Positions 1-7,635 of a DNA stretch of 64,000 bases are shown piece after piece. How positions within the stretch are numbered: the first letter of the stretch is position 1; the number at the start of each line of letters is the position of its first letter. The position numbers were made by a program, and so were the translations under genes. This DNA is from AC-32 sp963728765. Its GTDB lineage: Bacteria; Actinomycetota; Thermoleophilia; Gaiellales; Gaiellaceae. A model generated the notes under the pieces. That model was given only the letters and a program-made list of their open reading frames with translations, ran no database searches and was not told where the DNA came from. The stretch covers positions 124,001 to 188,000 of the forward strand of contig CAVSKX010000005.1 of assembly GCA_963728765.1 (NCBI GenBank), given 5' to 3'.

Positions 1-1005
1 CTCGCGGGGTGGGGGTTCGTCGTCGGCAAGACCGCGTCCTGCGCGGCGATGGCGCTCACCTTCGCGTCCTACGCCGTCCCCGGCTCGACGTGGGCGCAGC
101 GATTGGCCGCCGTGCTCGCGGTCGCCGCCCTGACGGCCGCGAACTGCCGCGGGATCACGCGCACCGCCGGGCTCACGCGCATGCTCGTCGCGGGATCGCT
201 ACTCGCCCTGGTCGTCGTGGTCGGGGCGATCCTCGTGAGCGGCGGCACGGACGGCTCGAACCTGACGGGCTCGTCACCGCACGGCGTATACGGCGTGCTC
301 CAGTCGGCGGGCCTCCTCTTCTTCGCCTTCGCGGGGTACGCGCGGATCGCGACGCTCGGCGAGGAGGTACGCGACCCGGAGCGGACGATCCCGCGGGCGA
401 TCCCGCTCGCGCTCGGGATCACCGTCGTGATCTACGCCGCGGTCGGCCTCACCGCGCTGCTCGCGGCCGGGCCGGCGGCGCTCGCCGCGACCACGACGCC
501 GCTCGCCACCGCGGCAAAGGCGGTCGGCGCGGCGTGGTCGGTCCCGGTGGTGCGCGTCGGCGCCGCGATCGCGAGCCTCGGCGCGCTGCTCGCGCTGATC
601 GCCGGCATCGGGCGCACCTCGCTCGCGATGGCGCGCAACGGCGACCTCCCCCGGCGACTCGCCGCCGTCGACCCGGTGCACCGGGTCCCTGCCCGCGCCG
701 AGCTGGCCGTCGGCGCCGTCGTCTGCCTCCTCGTTCTCACCACCGACCTCCGCGGCGCGATCGGCTTCTCGTCGTTCGGCGTGCTCACCTACTACGCGAT
801 CGCGAACGCCTCTGCGTACACCCAGCCGCACGAGCGGCGCCGCTGGCCTCGCGCGCTGAACGTGGTCGGCGTCCTCGGGTGCGCGACGCTCGTCGTGACG
901 CTGCCGGTCACGTCCGTAATCGCCGGCGCGGTCGTGCTGGCCGTGGGAGTGGGGGGGCGCGCGCTTCTGCGCCGGTCGGGCATCACCGGCGCTGTGCCCG
1001 GATAG
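1..1005 (+). CDS. APC-family amino acid permease, 5'-truncated by the window edge
   Basis: The frame is open from base 1 and stops at TAG 1003-1005, so about 334 residues are present and the N-terminal helices are missing. Strongly hydrophobic helices alternate with short loops. The stretch around bases 310-410 encodes FAFAGYARIATLGEEVRDP followed by R-x-I-P-R-A-I-P, the conserved helix 6/loop block of the amino acid-polyamine-organocation superfamily. The C-terminal half carries about seven further helices. The likely role is proton-coupled uptake or exchange of an amino acid or amine across the cytoplasmic membrane; the substrate cannot be read. The next gene starts 20 bases downstream with its own -10 element, so it need not be co-transcribed. 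Confidence 0.85.
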   Translation, partial: LAGWGFVVGKTASCAAMALTFASYAVPGSTWAQRLAAVLAVAALTAANCRGITRTAGLTRMLVAGSLLALVVVVGAILVSGGTDGSNLTGSSPHGVYGVLQSAGLLFFAFAGYARIATLGEEVRDPERTIPRAIPLALGITVVIYAAVGLTALLAAGPAALAATTTPLATAAKAVGAAWSVPVVRVGAAIASLGALLALIAGIGRTSLAMARNGDLPRRLAAVDPVHRVPARAELAVGAVVCLLVLTTDLRGAIGFSSFGVLTYYAIANASAYTQPHERRRWPRALNVVGVLGCATLVVTLPVTSVIAGAVVLAVGVGGRALLRRSGITGAVPG

Positions 1006-1011
1006 CGGCGG

Positions 1012-1017
1012 TATCTT
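1012..1017 (+). promoter_or_regulatory. Leaderless-type -10 box for the sulfotransferase gene
   Basis: TATCTT lies 8 bases before GTG 1026. It matches the TANNNT element seen before many genes in this window, so transcription probably starts at or near the start codon. Confidence 0.45.
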
Positions 1018-1025
1018 CGGCGCCC

Positions 1026-1937
1026 GTGACCACGAGCGCTAAGCGTCCGATCCTCGTCACCGGCGCCCACCGGTCCGGCACGACGTGGGTCGGGAAGATG
1101 CTCGCGCTCGCTCCCGGTGTCGGCTACGTGCACGAGCCCTTCAACCCGCGCTTCAGCGCTGGTCGGTTCGACCGCTACTTCACGGTCGTCACGCGCGAGA
1201 ACGAGGCACGCTACGCGCCCGAGCTCGAGCACGTTCTGACGTTCCGCTACGAGCTCGCCCTTCGGCTTCGAAGGCGCCACAGGCCGAAAGACGTTGCGAG
1301 GGCGTTTCGCGACTTCGGGCGGGTGCAGCGCGTGCGGCGCCGCCACCCGCGACCACTGATGAAGGACCCGATCGCGCTCCTGTCGGCGGAGTGGCTCGCA
1401 CAGCGCTTCGACATGGAAGTCGTGGTGCTGATCCGTCACCCCGCCGCCTTCGCGTCGAGCCTCAAGCGCCTCGGTTGGAGGCACAGCTTCGCGACGTTCC
1501 TCGACGACGGCCGGGTTCCCGAGGTCATCCAGCCGTACGAGGACGAGATCCGCGCGCAGGCGGCGGAGCCTGGCGACCTGCTCGCGCAGGCTGCGCTGCT
1601 CTGGCGGCTGCTCTACAACGCGGTCTCCTCGTATCGCGAGCGCCACGAGGACTGGGTCTTCCTCCGGCACGAGGACGTCTCGCTCGAGCCGGGCGCGAGC
1701 TTCGAGCGGCTCTACGAACGGCTCGGCCTCGAGCTGACCGAGCCCGCGCGCGCGGAGATCGAGCGCGCGAGCGCGTCGGGAAACCCCTCGGCGCTCGCGA
1801 CCCCGCACGCGGTCGAGCTCGACAGTGCCGCGAGCCTCGGCCGGTGGCGTGAAGAGCTGACGCCCCAGGAGATCGAGACGCTGCGCGAGCGGACCAGCGA
1901 CGTCTGGCCCCGCTTTTACTCCGACGAGGACTGGTAG
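1026..1937 (+). CDS. Sulfotransferase family protein
   Basis: A 303-residue soluble protein. Near the N-terminus (about residues 11-22) it has VTGAHRSGTTWVGK, the 5'-phosphosulfate-binding P-loop of PAPS-dependent sulfotransferases. Near the middle VVVLIRHPAAFASSL matches the 3'-phosphate-binding block with its conserved Arg and Ser. Family members transfer sulfate from PAPS to a hydroxyl or amine of a carbohydrate, lipid or peptide; the acceptor cannot be predicted. GTG 1026 was chosen because it directly precedes the P-loop and is preceded by a -10-like TATCTT; upstream sequence in this frame overlaps the permease gene and is low-complexity Arg-rich. No PAPS synthesis genes lie nearby. Confidence 0.85.
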   Translation: MTTSAKRPILVTGAHRSGTTWVGKMLALAPGVGYVHEPFNPRFSAGRFDRYFTVVTRENEARYAPELEHVLTFRYELALRLRRRHRPKDVARAFRDFGRVQRVRRRHPRPLMKDPIALLSAEWLAQRFDMEVVVLIRHPAAFASSLKRLGWRHSFATFLDDGRVPEVIQPYEDEIRAQAAEPGDLLAQAALLWRLLYNAVSSYRERHEDWVFLRHEDVSLEPGASFERLYERLGLELTEPARAEIERASASGNPSALATPHAVELDSAASLGRWREELTPQEIETLRERTSDVWPRFYSDEDW

Positions 1938-1945
1938 CAGGCTCG

Positions 1946-2485
1946 CTACGCGCGGCGGCCGAACTGCGCGACCCAGAGTGTGACGTTCGGCCGCCCGAAG
2001 AGCGTGCCGTGGATCCGGGCGATTCCGAGATCGCGCCACCTGGCGGTGTAGAGGATCTCGCGGTGCGGCGGAGACGCGAGCCAGTGCGCCACGGCTGAGC
2101 GGGCGGTGCCCAGGCGGCCCTGGCCCCACTCGAGGTTCTCGCCGACCGCCGCCGCGCCCGCGAAGTAGTGGACGAGAGTGAAGACGGTGATGAACGGCTG
2201 GCCGCACGGAGTGTGCGAGAAGTCCTCGCAGCGCCTGATGTCACGGGCGCGCAGCGCCGCCGAGCGGTCGAGCTGCGGGCTCCGGCGTAGCGTCGCGAGG
2301 CCTGCGCGCCTGCGCGTCCAGTTGATCAGGCAGCGCATCGCCCGAAGCTGGACTCCGGGCGCAGCTACCACCGATGACTGGCCAGGGCACGCGCTACGCG
2401 GCGGGAGCGCTGCCGTAAGTGATGCCTGGGCGGGCGGCGCCCCCGCGAGCGCCAGGGCCGAAGCCGCAACGCTTGCGATTAGCAC
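1946..2485 (-). CDS. Secreted CAP/SCP-domain (YkwD-like) protein
   Basis: A 179-residue protein with a signal peptide (hydrophobic run ending near PPAQAS). The rest is a CAP-superfamily domain: an N-terminal helix with LINWTRRRAGL, then SHTPCG, GENLEWG and AVAHWLASPPHREILY, the spaced His/Glu/His pattern of bacterial YkwD-type proteins. CAP proteins are extracellular and have been linked to cell-wall association, lipid binding or sporulation, but most bacterial ones are uncharacterised. Several Cys residues (PRSACPG, MRCLINW, RRCEDF, TPCGQP) could form disulfides outside the cell. It converges on the sulfotransferase gene with 8 bases between them. Confidence 0.82.
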   Translation of the reverse strand: MLIASVAASALALAGAPPAQASLTAALPPRSACPGQSSVVAAPGVQLRAMRCLINWTRRRAGLATLRRSPQLDRSAALRARDIRRCEDFSHTPCGQPFITVFTLVHYFAGAAAVGENLEWGQGRLGTARSAVAHWLASPPHREILYTARWRDLGIARIHGTLFGRPNVTLWVAQFGRRA

Positions 2486-2521
2486 GCAAAGCTAGGTACC
2501 CAGGAGCCGCAAGCACCGGTC

Positions 2522-3904
2522 CTATGCGCGAAGGACGACCTCGAGCGCCGTCCCGCGGCCGGGCGTCGAGACGAGGCGGAACCCGCCGCCGATCGAGGCC
2601 GCCCGTGCGCGCATGTTCTTCAGGCCCTGTCCGGGGGCGATGTCGCCCTCGTCGAAGCCGGAACCGTCGTCGACGACGGTCACGAAGCGCTCGCCGGCCC
2701 GCTCCTCGATCCGCACCTCCGCGCGGCGCGCGCCCGCATGCTTGCGCGCGTTCGCGAGCCCCTCCTGGACGATGCGGAAGACCTCGATCTGCTCGTCGGG
2801 GGCGAGCCGGATCCCGTCCTGGATCTCGAGATCCACCTCGAGCTCGCCGTCGGCGGTGAGGAAGTCGACGTAGCGGCGCAACGCGGAGTCGAAAGGAGCC
2901 GAGCCGCCGGCGGACGAGAGCGCGAGCACCGCGAAGCGCGCCTCCTGCTGCGCAGCCGCGGCGGCCTCCTTCAGCTGCGCGAGCGTGTTCTTCGGGTCGG
3001 CACCGCTCTCGAGCATCGCCGCATGCGTCGAGACGGCGAAGAGGTACTGCGCGAGCCCGTCGTGGATCTCGCGCGCGACGCGGGCGCGCTCCTCCGCGAC
3101 GGCCCGTCCGAACTCTGCGTGGCGAATCGCGCGCCACACTCCGACGAGCAGGACGCCATACGAGAGCAGGCGCAAGAAGTCGCCCTGCGACACGTAGCCG
3201 CTCGCGAGCTTCGGGGTGAAGACGTAGTTCAGCTCGGCGAAGAGCGCCAGCGTCGCGCCGAGGCAGAGCCAGCGGTCGAGGTCGTTGCCGCGGGCCCGGA
3301 ACCGAAGCCCGAACCCGACCATCGCGACCAGCGACAGGAGCGCGCGAGCCGCGAGCGCGGCCGTGAGAAGCAGCGGCTGATCCTGCGTGTCCGCGCTGTA
3401 GAGCGGCGGGAGCGCGGTGCCGGCCTTGCTCGCGATGCCCCAGCACAGTGCGAGCACGATTGCGACGCCGAGCAGCATCTCGCCGAGGGCGCGCCGGCGG
3501 GCGCTCGAGCGGCGGGTCGAGAACGGCGCCGCAGCGATGAGCACCCAGGCGAAGAGCCGCCCGCCGATCCCGGCCCACGCCTCGACGGGATGGAGCGGGT
3601 GGCCGCCGACCACGGGGGCGATCGAGAAGGCGAACATCGAAGCCGCGGCTGCGCTGAAGCCGCCGCAGAGCAGGAGATCGAGCCGCCGCCCGTCCACGGA
3701 GAACCGAATCCCGGCGAGCAGCGCGACGATCGCCGCCGCCAACATCACGACCGTGTCGAGCACGAGCCGCGCCTGTGGGAGCGCGTAGCTGTTGCGGAGG
3801 GTCGGATAGGCGACGAACAGCGCGAGCGCAGCGCCGAGCAGCCCGATCAGGAGCACCGTGCTCCAGAGCCAGGCCTGATAGTCGTCGCGCTCTTCGTGCC
3901 GCAT
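2522..3904 (-). CDS. Membrane sensor histidine kinase, NarL/DesK-type (HisKA_3)
   Basis: A 460-residue kinase. About eight hydrophobic segments occupy residues 15-240, without a recognisable extracellular sensor domain, so sensing is probably within the membrane. The dimerisation/phosphoacceptor block AREIHDGLAQYLFAV holds the predicted phosphorylated His near residue 281. The HATPase_c domain follows, with VVDDGSGFD, GQGLKNMRARA and a C-terminal GGGFRLVSTPGRGT. The start ATG 3904 has a good upstream GGAAGGGG. It is divergent from the response regulator at 4111 across 206 bases, and the two very likely form one phosphorelay. The signal is unknown. Confidence 0.88.
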   Translation of the reverse strand: MRHEERDDYQAWLWSTVLLIGLLGAALALFVAYPTLRNSYALPQARLVLDTVVMLAAAIVALLAGIRFSVDGRRLDLLLCGGFSAAAASMFAFSIAPVVGGHPLHPVEAWAGIGGRLFAWVLIAAAPFSTRRSSARRRALGEMLLGVAIVLALCWGIASKAGTALPPLYSADTQDQPLLLTAALAARALLSLVAMVGFGLRFRARGNDLDRWLCLGATLALFAELNYVFTPKLASGYVSQGDFLRLLSYGVLLVGVWRAIRHAEFGRAVAEERARVAREIHDGLAQYLFAVSTHAAMLESGADPKNTLAQLKEAAAAAQQEARFAVLALSSAGGSAPFDSALRRYVDFLTADGELEVDLEIQDGIRLAPDEQIEVFRIVQEGLANARKHAGARRAEVRIEERAGERFVTVVDDGSGFDEGDIAPGQGLKNMRARAASIGGGFRLVSTPGRGTALEVVLRA

Positions 3905-3906
3905 CA

Positions 3907-4068
3907 GTGCCCCTTCCGGTAATGCCGCCGAGGTTCTGGGTCGCGAGCATCAAGCCAGGGGCCGCACTCGTCCGCCGCCAAGGCTGGTTGCCTTGGCAAG
4001 GGCGAGGGTGGTTCCTGGCGCCGGGTGATCGCGGGCCAGAGGCCGGCGTGTCTTGCTGGAAGGGGCAC
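3907..4068. promoter_or_regulatory. Divergent two-component intergenic region with 11-bp inverted repeat
   Basis: GTGCCCCTTCC at 3907-3917 and its exact reverse complement GGAAGGGGCAC at 4058-4068 flank most of the gap between the kinase and regulator genes. On the kinase side the repeat overlaps the ribosome-binding site. The arms may be binding half-sites for an autoregulating response regulator, or simply shared ribosome-binding sequences. Confidence 0.35.
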
Positions 4069-4107
4069 AAACCCCTTTTCGGCAGTCGAACCGCTGCCGA
4101 TAAGGGG
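4060..4107 (+). promoter_or_regulatory. Two mutually exclusive hairpins controlling the response-regulator ribosome-binding site
   Basis: AAGGGG (4060-4065) can pair with CCCCTT (4072-4077). That same CCCCTT begins a 14-base arm (4072-4085) that pairs, with one mismatch, with 4094-4107. The latter arm contains AAGGGG, the ribosome-binding site ending three bases before ATG 4111. Folding 1:2 would free the site and 2:3 would hide it, a classic translational switch architecture. The alternative reading is a DNA operator dyad. Confidence 0.4.
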
Positions 4108-4110
4108 CGT

Positions 4111-4749
4111 ATGCGGATCCTGCTCGTGGACGACCACCCGATCACGCGCGCGGCGCTGTCCTCGCTGCTCGAGGGTCACGGCTTCTCGGTCGCCGGGGAG
4201 GCGGCCGACGGCGAGGAGGCGATCGAGGCCGCGCGGCGCCTTCAGCCCGACCTGGTGCTGCTCGACCTGTCGATGCCGGGACTGGACGGCGTGCAGGCAC
4301 TGCCGCGGATTCGCCAGGCGGCGCCCGAGGCCGAGGTCGTCGTCCTGACGGCGTCGGGAACCGAGGAGAACCTGCTCGCGGCGATCCGCGGCGGGGCGGC
4401 CGGCTATCTGCTGAAGAGCGAGCCGCCGGAGCGGATCGCAGAGTTCCTGCGTGGCGTTGGGCAGGGCGAGGCGGCGCTGTCGGGCGAGGTCGCCCGGCGC
4501 CTGCTGGAGCAGGTGCGCGAGGGCGGCGCCGGCCGCGGCGTCCCGGAAGAGATCGCCCGTTCGCTCAGCGCGCGCGAGCTCGAGGTGCTCCTCCTGCTGG
4601 ACGAGCACCTTGGCACCGACGAGATCGCGGCGCGGCTCTTCATCTCCGAGCACACTGTCCGCTCGCACGTGAAGAGCCTGCTGCGAAAGCTGAACGTCTC
4701 CTCGCGCCGCGAGGCCCTGGACGCGCTCGCAACCGCCCGCGCGGCGTAG
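4111..4749 (+). CDS. NarL/FixJ-type response regulator
   Basis: A 212-residue two-domain regulator. The receiver domain (residues 1-120) has the acidic pair VDDH, the phosphoacceptor Asp at about residue 52 in LLDLSMPGLDG, Thr in VVLTAS and Lys in YLLKSEPP. The C-terminal LuxR/GerE helix-turn-helix begins near residue 148 (LSARELEVLLLL) with HTVRSHVKSLLRKLNVSSR as recognition helix region. ATG 4111 fits the receiver N-terminus exactly; longer in-frame options would add unrelated sequence. It is the probable partner of the divergent kinase, activating or repressing unknown genes and perhaps its own promoter. Confidence 0.9.
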   Translation: MRILLVDDHPITRAALSSLLEGHGFSVAGEAADGEEAIEAARRLQPDLVLLDLSMPGLDGVQALPRIRQAAPEAEVVVLTASGTEENLLAAIRGGAAGYLLKSEPPERIAEFLRGVGQGEAALSGEVARRLLEQVREGGAGRGVPEEIARSLSARELEVLLLLDEHLGTDEIAARLFISEHTVRSHVKSLLRKLNVSSRREALDALATARAA

Positions 4750-4873
4750 AGAATCACCCACCGTGGGGGATGGGAATCACCCATGGTCGCGGCAGTTCCG
4801 CGCCGATACTTAGCGCGACACCGGTCTCCTTGGGTGTCGGAGCGCGGTGGCTCTGTGCTTCCCTCGGCGTATT
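4750..4873. other. Noncoding spacer with small inverted repeats
   Basis: No credible gene. It holds AATCACCCA twice (4752 and 4770), the small dyad ATGGG-aatca-CCCAT, and a longer potential stem GCGCGACACC / GGTGTCGGAGCGC near 4815-4848. It could be the 3' UTR of the response regulator or a small RNA; nothing identifies a known family. Confidence 0.3.
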
Positions 4874-4900
4874 ACGGCCGGCCCACGACGGGCCGGCCGT
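4874..4900. terminator. Bidirectional terminator-like hairpin
   Basis: Perfect 11-base arms ACGGCCGGCCC / GGGCCGGCCGT with a 5-base loop, lying between two convergent genes and ending two bases before the stop of the HDAC-like gene. There is only a short T-rich tail (TTCTCATT), so termination efficiency is uncertain. Confidence 0.6.
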
Positions 4901-4902
4901 TC

Positions 4903-5754
4903 TCATTCCGTGAAGCCTTCCCGCGCCGCCTCGACGAGGGACGGCAGCGTGCGCGGGTCGTAGCCTCCCTCGAGCACGGCCGCGACGCGCGGCGACAGTG
5001 CGGCTGACCGGCGCGCCAGCTCGCGGAAGCCATCGCGCGTCACGCGCATCCCGGCGAGCGGGTCGTCCACGTGCGCATCGAAGCCCGCCGACACGAGCAC
5101 GAGCTCGGGCTCGAACGCACGCACCGCCGGCTCGACGCGCTCGGCGAACGCCCGCAGGTACTCCTCGTCGCCCGAGCCGGCCGGCAGCGGCACGTTCACC
5201 GTTGTCTCGTTCTCCTCGCCGGGTCCGCCGGTGCCCGGGTAGAACGGCCACTGGTGGAGTGACGCGAAGAGCACCGAATCGTCGTCCCAGAAGATGTCCT
5301 GCGTGCCGTTTCCGTGGTGCACGTCCCAGTCGACGATCGCCACCCGGTCGATGCCCAACTCCGCCTGCGCGTAGCGCGCGGCGACCGCGACGTTGTCGAC
5401 CAGACAGAAGCCCATCGCGCGCCCGGGAGGCGCGTGGTGGCCGGGCGGGCGCACAAGCGCGAACCCGCCGCGGTCGACGGCGCCGAGCGTGCAGCCGGCA
5501 GCGAGCAGCGCGGCCTCGTAGCTCGTCTCCGAAGCGACGGTGTCGGGGTCGAGCAGCGTCGGCACCTCGATCGCCTCCAGGCGGTCGAGGTACGCGGGCG
5601 TGTGCACGCGCTCTATTTGTTCACGCGAGGCGGCGCTGCCCTCGACCACCTCGAAGGCGTCGAGCAGCACCAGCAGCCGCTCGCGCACCTCGACGTGCGG
5701 CTCCGTCGGGTGCAGCTCGGCGAGCGAAGGGTGGCTTACGAGCGGCATCGTCAT
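4903..5754 (-). CDS. Histone-deacetylase-family hydrolase (AcuC/acetylpolyamine amidohydrolase-like)
   Basis: A 283-residue member of the arginase/deacetylase fold. It shows RPPGHHA (tandem catalytic His), AIVDWDVHHGNGTQ (zinc-binding Asp-x-His), FASLHQWPFYPGTGG, and SAGFDAHVDDPLAGM (second zinc Asp), in the usual order. Bacterial relatives deacetylate acetyl-lysine on proteins such as acetyl-CoA synthetase, or acetylated polyamines; the substrate here is open. The length is typical for the short bacterial class. It is followed by a strong hairpin and preceded by a repeat element separating it from the DUF6457 gene. Confidence 0.87.
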   Translation of the reverse strand: MTMPLVSHPSLAELHPTEPHVEVRERLLVLLDAFEVVEGSAASREQIERVHTPAYLDRLEAIEVPTLLDPDTVASETSYEAALLAAGCTLGAVDRGGFALVRPPGHHAPPGRAMGFCLVDNVAVAARYAQAELGIDRVAIVDWDVHHGNGTQDIFWDDDSVLFASLHQWPFYPGTGGPGEENETTVNVPLPAGSGDEEYLRAFAERVEPAVRAFEPELVLVSAGFDAHVDDPLAGMRVTRDGFRELARRSAALSPRVAAVLEGGYDPRTLPSLVEAAREGFTE

Positions 5755-5776
5755 TTCAGTTGCCGAGGCCGCCGAT

Positions 5777-5837
5777 CTCAGACGGACAGATCGGCAAAGC
5801 CGATCCGTCCTGAGGTCGGCATCGCAAGCGAGCCTCA
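5777..5837 (+). repeat. Bipartite palindromic repeat, copy 1
   Basis: Hairpin 1 (5777-5814) has outer arms CTCAGACGGA / TCCGTCCTGAG and an inner perfect stem GATCGGC-AAA-GCCGATC. Hairpin 2 (5811-5837) contains GGCATCGCAAGCGAGCC and overlaps the stop codon of the DUF6457 gene. It is the same family as copies at 7565, 42870, 43680, 49037 and 55008. Confidence 0.7.
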
Positions 5838-6071
5838 GGAAGTCCGTCGGACTGCGTCCGCGAGCTTGTCGAGGCCGACGCCGCCACGCTGAGCGCGGCC
5901 GACGAGGTAGCAGAGCAGGGGTGCGTTCGTCCGCTCACCAGAGTCGTGCGCCGCAATCCGCGCGAGGTCGAGCAGCGTCGCCGCCTCCTCATCGGAAAGC
6001 TCCAACTCTTCCTGCGGCACGCCGGCGGCGGCGGCGAGCGCGTCACGCGCGTCACGGAGCCAGGCATCCAT
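5835..6071 (-). CDS. DUF6457-like small protein
   Basis: A 78-residue acidic helical protein starting MDAWLRDARDALAAAAG. The pattern ATLLDLARIAAHDSGERTNAPL followed by CYLVGRA resembles the DUF6457 family, found in actinobacteria and often next to molybdopterin or DNA-related genes. No function is known. Its ATG shares one base with the stop of the upstream exonuclease gene (TGATG), so the two are translationally coupled. The 3' end is embedded in a palindromic repeat. Confidence 0.65.
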   Translation of the reverse strand: MDAWLRDARDALAAAAGVPQEELELSDEEAATLLDLARIAAHDSGERTNAPLLCYLVGRAQRGGVGLDKLADAVRRTS

Positions 6072-6883
6072 CAGACCGCGAACTTTGCCAGCCGGTCGGC
6101 GAGGCCGTTCAGGCCCCACTCGCGCGCGAGAGTGGACGCCTCTGCCCACGTTGGGTCCTGGTCTTCGAGGGGAGGGAGTGGGGCAGAGGCGTCCACGGTC
6201 GCAATTCGCCGGTAGAGCCGAAGATCCTCCGCCTCCGCCGAGAAGCGGCCGGCCTCGAGTGCGGCCTCGAGCGAGCCGTATTCCCGCAACACGTCCGCGG
6301 CCTTCTTCGGCCCGACTCCCGCCGCGCCCGGGAGCTTGTCGGAGGGGTCGCCCCGCAGCGCGATGAAGTCGGGAACTTGAGCGGGCTCGACGCCGTAGCG
6401 CTCGACGACCTCGGGGGGCCCGACGCGCGCGAGCTCCGAGACGCCGCGCACCGGCTGCAGGATCGTCGTCCGGTCGCTGGCGAGCTGGAACAGGTCGCGG
6501 TCCGAGGTCGCGACGAGCGCCTCCCCGCCTCGTCCCTCCTCGAAGGCCACCGCAGCGCCGAGGAAGTCGTCGGCTTCGAAGCCGCCCTCCTTCGCATACG
6601 CGAAGCCCATCGCCGAGACGAGCTGCACCATCATCGGCAGCTGCTCGAGCAGCGAGTCCTCGAAGACGCGGCCGCTCTGGTACGGCTCGAACTCCTTGTG
6701 CCGGTAGGTCGGGATCTCGTAGGTGTCCCAGCCGACGAGCACCGCGCGCGGCTGCTCGTTCTCCCACAGCCGCAGCAGCATGTTCACGAAGCCGAGGACG
6801 CCGTTGAAGCGAATCGACTTCGGCATCGCGTGGTAGGCGCGGTGCGCGAGCGAGTCGCCGTCGATCACGAGCAGCGGCTTCAC
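6071..6883 (-). CDS. 5'-3' exonuclease (DNA polymerase I N-terminal-like, FEN family)
   Basis: A 270-residue stand-alone 5'-nuclease. LLVIDGDSLAHRAYHAMP is the first metal-binding block, FEADDFLGA and ATSDRDLFQL carry the conserved acidic residues, and LRGDPSDKLPGAAGVGPKKAADVL is the helix-hairpin-helix with the second metal Asp. No polymerase domain follows, so it is the separate exonuclease type that removes RNA primers or flaps. It lies in an operon with plsC (4-base overlap) and the DUF6457 gene (1-base overlap). The C-terminus has weakly conserved helices typical of the family. Confidence 0.9.
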   Translation of the reverse strand: MKPLLVIDGDSLAHRAYHAMPKSIRFNGVLGFVNMLLRLWENEQPRAVLVGWDTYEIPTYRHKEFEPYQSGRVFEDSLLEQLPMMVQLVSAMGFAYAKEGGFEADDFLGAAVAFEEGRGGEALVATSDRDLFQLASDRTTILQPVRGVSELARVGPPEVVERYGVEPAQVPDFIALRGDPSDKLPGAAGVGPKKAADVLREYGSLEAALEAGRFSAEAEDLRLYRRIATVDASAPLPPLEDQDPTWAEASTLAREWGLNGLADRLAKFAV

Positions 6884-7488
6884 AGCGTCGCCTTGAGCTC
6901 GTCGATCGTCGCCATCAGCCGTTCAGTGGCGATCTTGGCGGCGGTCTTGATGTCCTGGCCTTCGAGGTCGGAGACGTCGATCGGCGGACCGTACGCGACC
7001 CGCAACGGCCCGAGGCGCAGGAGGCAGTCGGTGCCGCCGATCGCTGCAGGTACGAGGGGAGCGTTCGCGGTCAGGGCGATCCGGGCCGCGCCCGTGTGCG
7101 GCCGCGCCTTGTGCCTCTTCACGAGCCCTTTCGTCTGCCGCGTCCCCTCCGGGAACATGACCACGATCTCGCCGTCGCGGACGAGCTCGACCGCCGTCCG
7201 CATCGCTTCGATGTCACCCTCCCCGCGGCGCACCTTGAAGGCGCCGCCCGCGCGCAGGATCGGGGCCAACACGGGGTTGAAGAGTTCCGCCTTTGCCATG
7301 AAGCGAAGTTGCCGGTCAGGGAGGAACGGAATCCCCAACGGCCAAGGATCGAAGTTCGACGTGTGGTTCGCCGCGAGCACGAAGCCACCCTCGGGCAGGT
7401 GTTCGAGCCCTCGCGCGCGAAGCCGGTACAGGCCGTTCACGACCGGGATGCTGAGGGTCCCGATGATGCGATAGAGAGGCGAGACCAT
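6880..7488 (-). CDS. plsC: 1-acyl-sn-glycerol-3-phosphate acyltransferase
   Basis: A 202-residue PlsC-family acyltransferase. The catalytic H-x4-D motif is in AANHTSNFDPWPLG, followed by FMAKAELF and the substrate-binding FPEGTRQTKG, then LVPAAIGGTD. It should acylate lysophosphatidic acid at the inner membrane to give phosphatidic acid. The N-terminal segment before the motif is only mildly hydrophobic. It is the first gene of the plsC-exonuclease-DUF6457 operon, divergent from the topoisomerase gene. Confidence 0.87.
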   Translation of the reverse strand: MVSPLYRIIGTLSIPVVNGLYRLRARGLEHLPEGGFVLAANHTSNFDPWPLGIPFLPDRQLRFMAKAELFNPVLAPILRAGGAFKVRRGEGDIEAMRTAVELVRDGEIVVMFPEGTRQTKGLVKRHKARPHTGAARIALTANAPLVPAAIGGTDCLLRLGPLRVAYGPPIDVSDLEGQDIKTAAKIATERLMATIDELKATL

Positions 7489-7564
7489 GGGTGCGCAATC
7501 GTCACATTTCCGTAGGAGTCATGCGCGCAATTTGCGGCTAGTTTCGAGGCATGACTGCACCAAA

Positions 7565-7620
7565 GGCGGTCGCTTGCGACGCCAACCAAAAGGGGCCGTG
7601 CCGGCTTTGCCGGTATGGCC
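7565..7620 (-). repeat. Bipartite palindromic repeat, copy 2
   Basis: Read on the minus strand, hairpin 1 is 7594-7620 with core CCGGCAAAGCCGG, and hairpin 2 is 7565-7583 with GGCGTCGCAAGCGACCGCC. It lies in the plsC/topoisomerase divergent gap, and its outer arm ends three bases before the topoisomerase -10 box. Confidence 0.65.
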
Positions 7621-7622
7621 GC

Positions 7623-7628
7623 TATCTT
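7623..7628 (+). promoter_or_regulatory. Leaderless-type -10 box for the topoisomerase gene
   Basis: TATCTT 7 bases before GTG 7636. This spacing supports GTG 7636 over the in-frame ATG 7615, which lies upstream of the box and inside the repeat. Confidence 0.5.
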
Positions 7629-7635
7629 GGACCGC

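Noticed and set aside
7615..7635. ATG 7615 as the topoisomerase start
   Set aside because: It lies inside a palindromic repeat and upstream of the TATCTT box; GTG 7636 matches the family N-terminus and the leaderless spacing.
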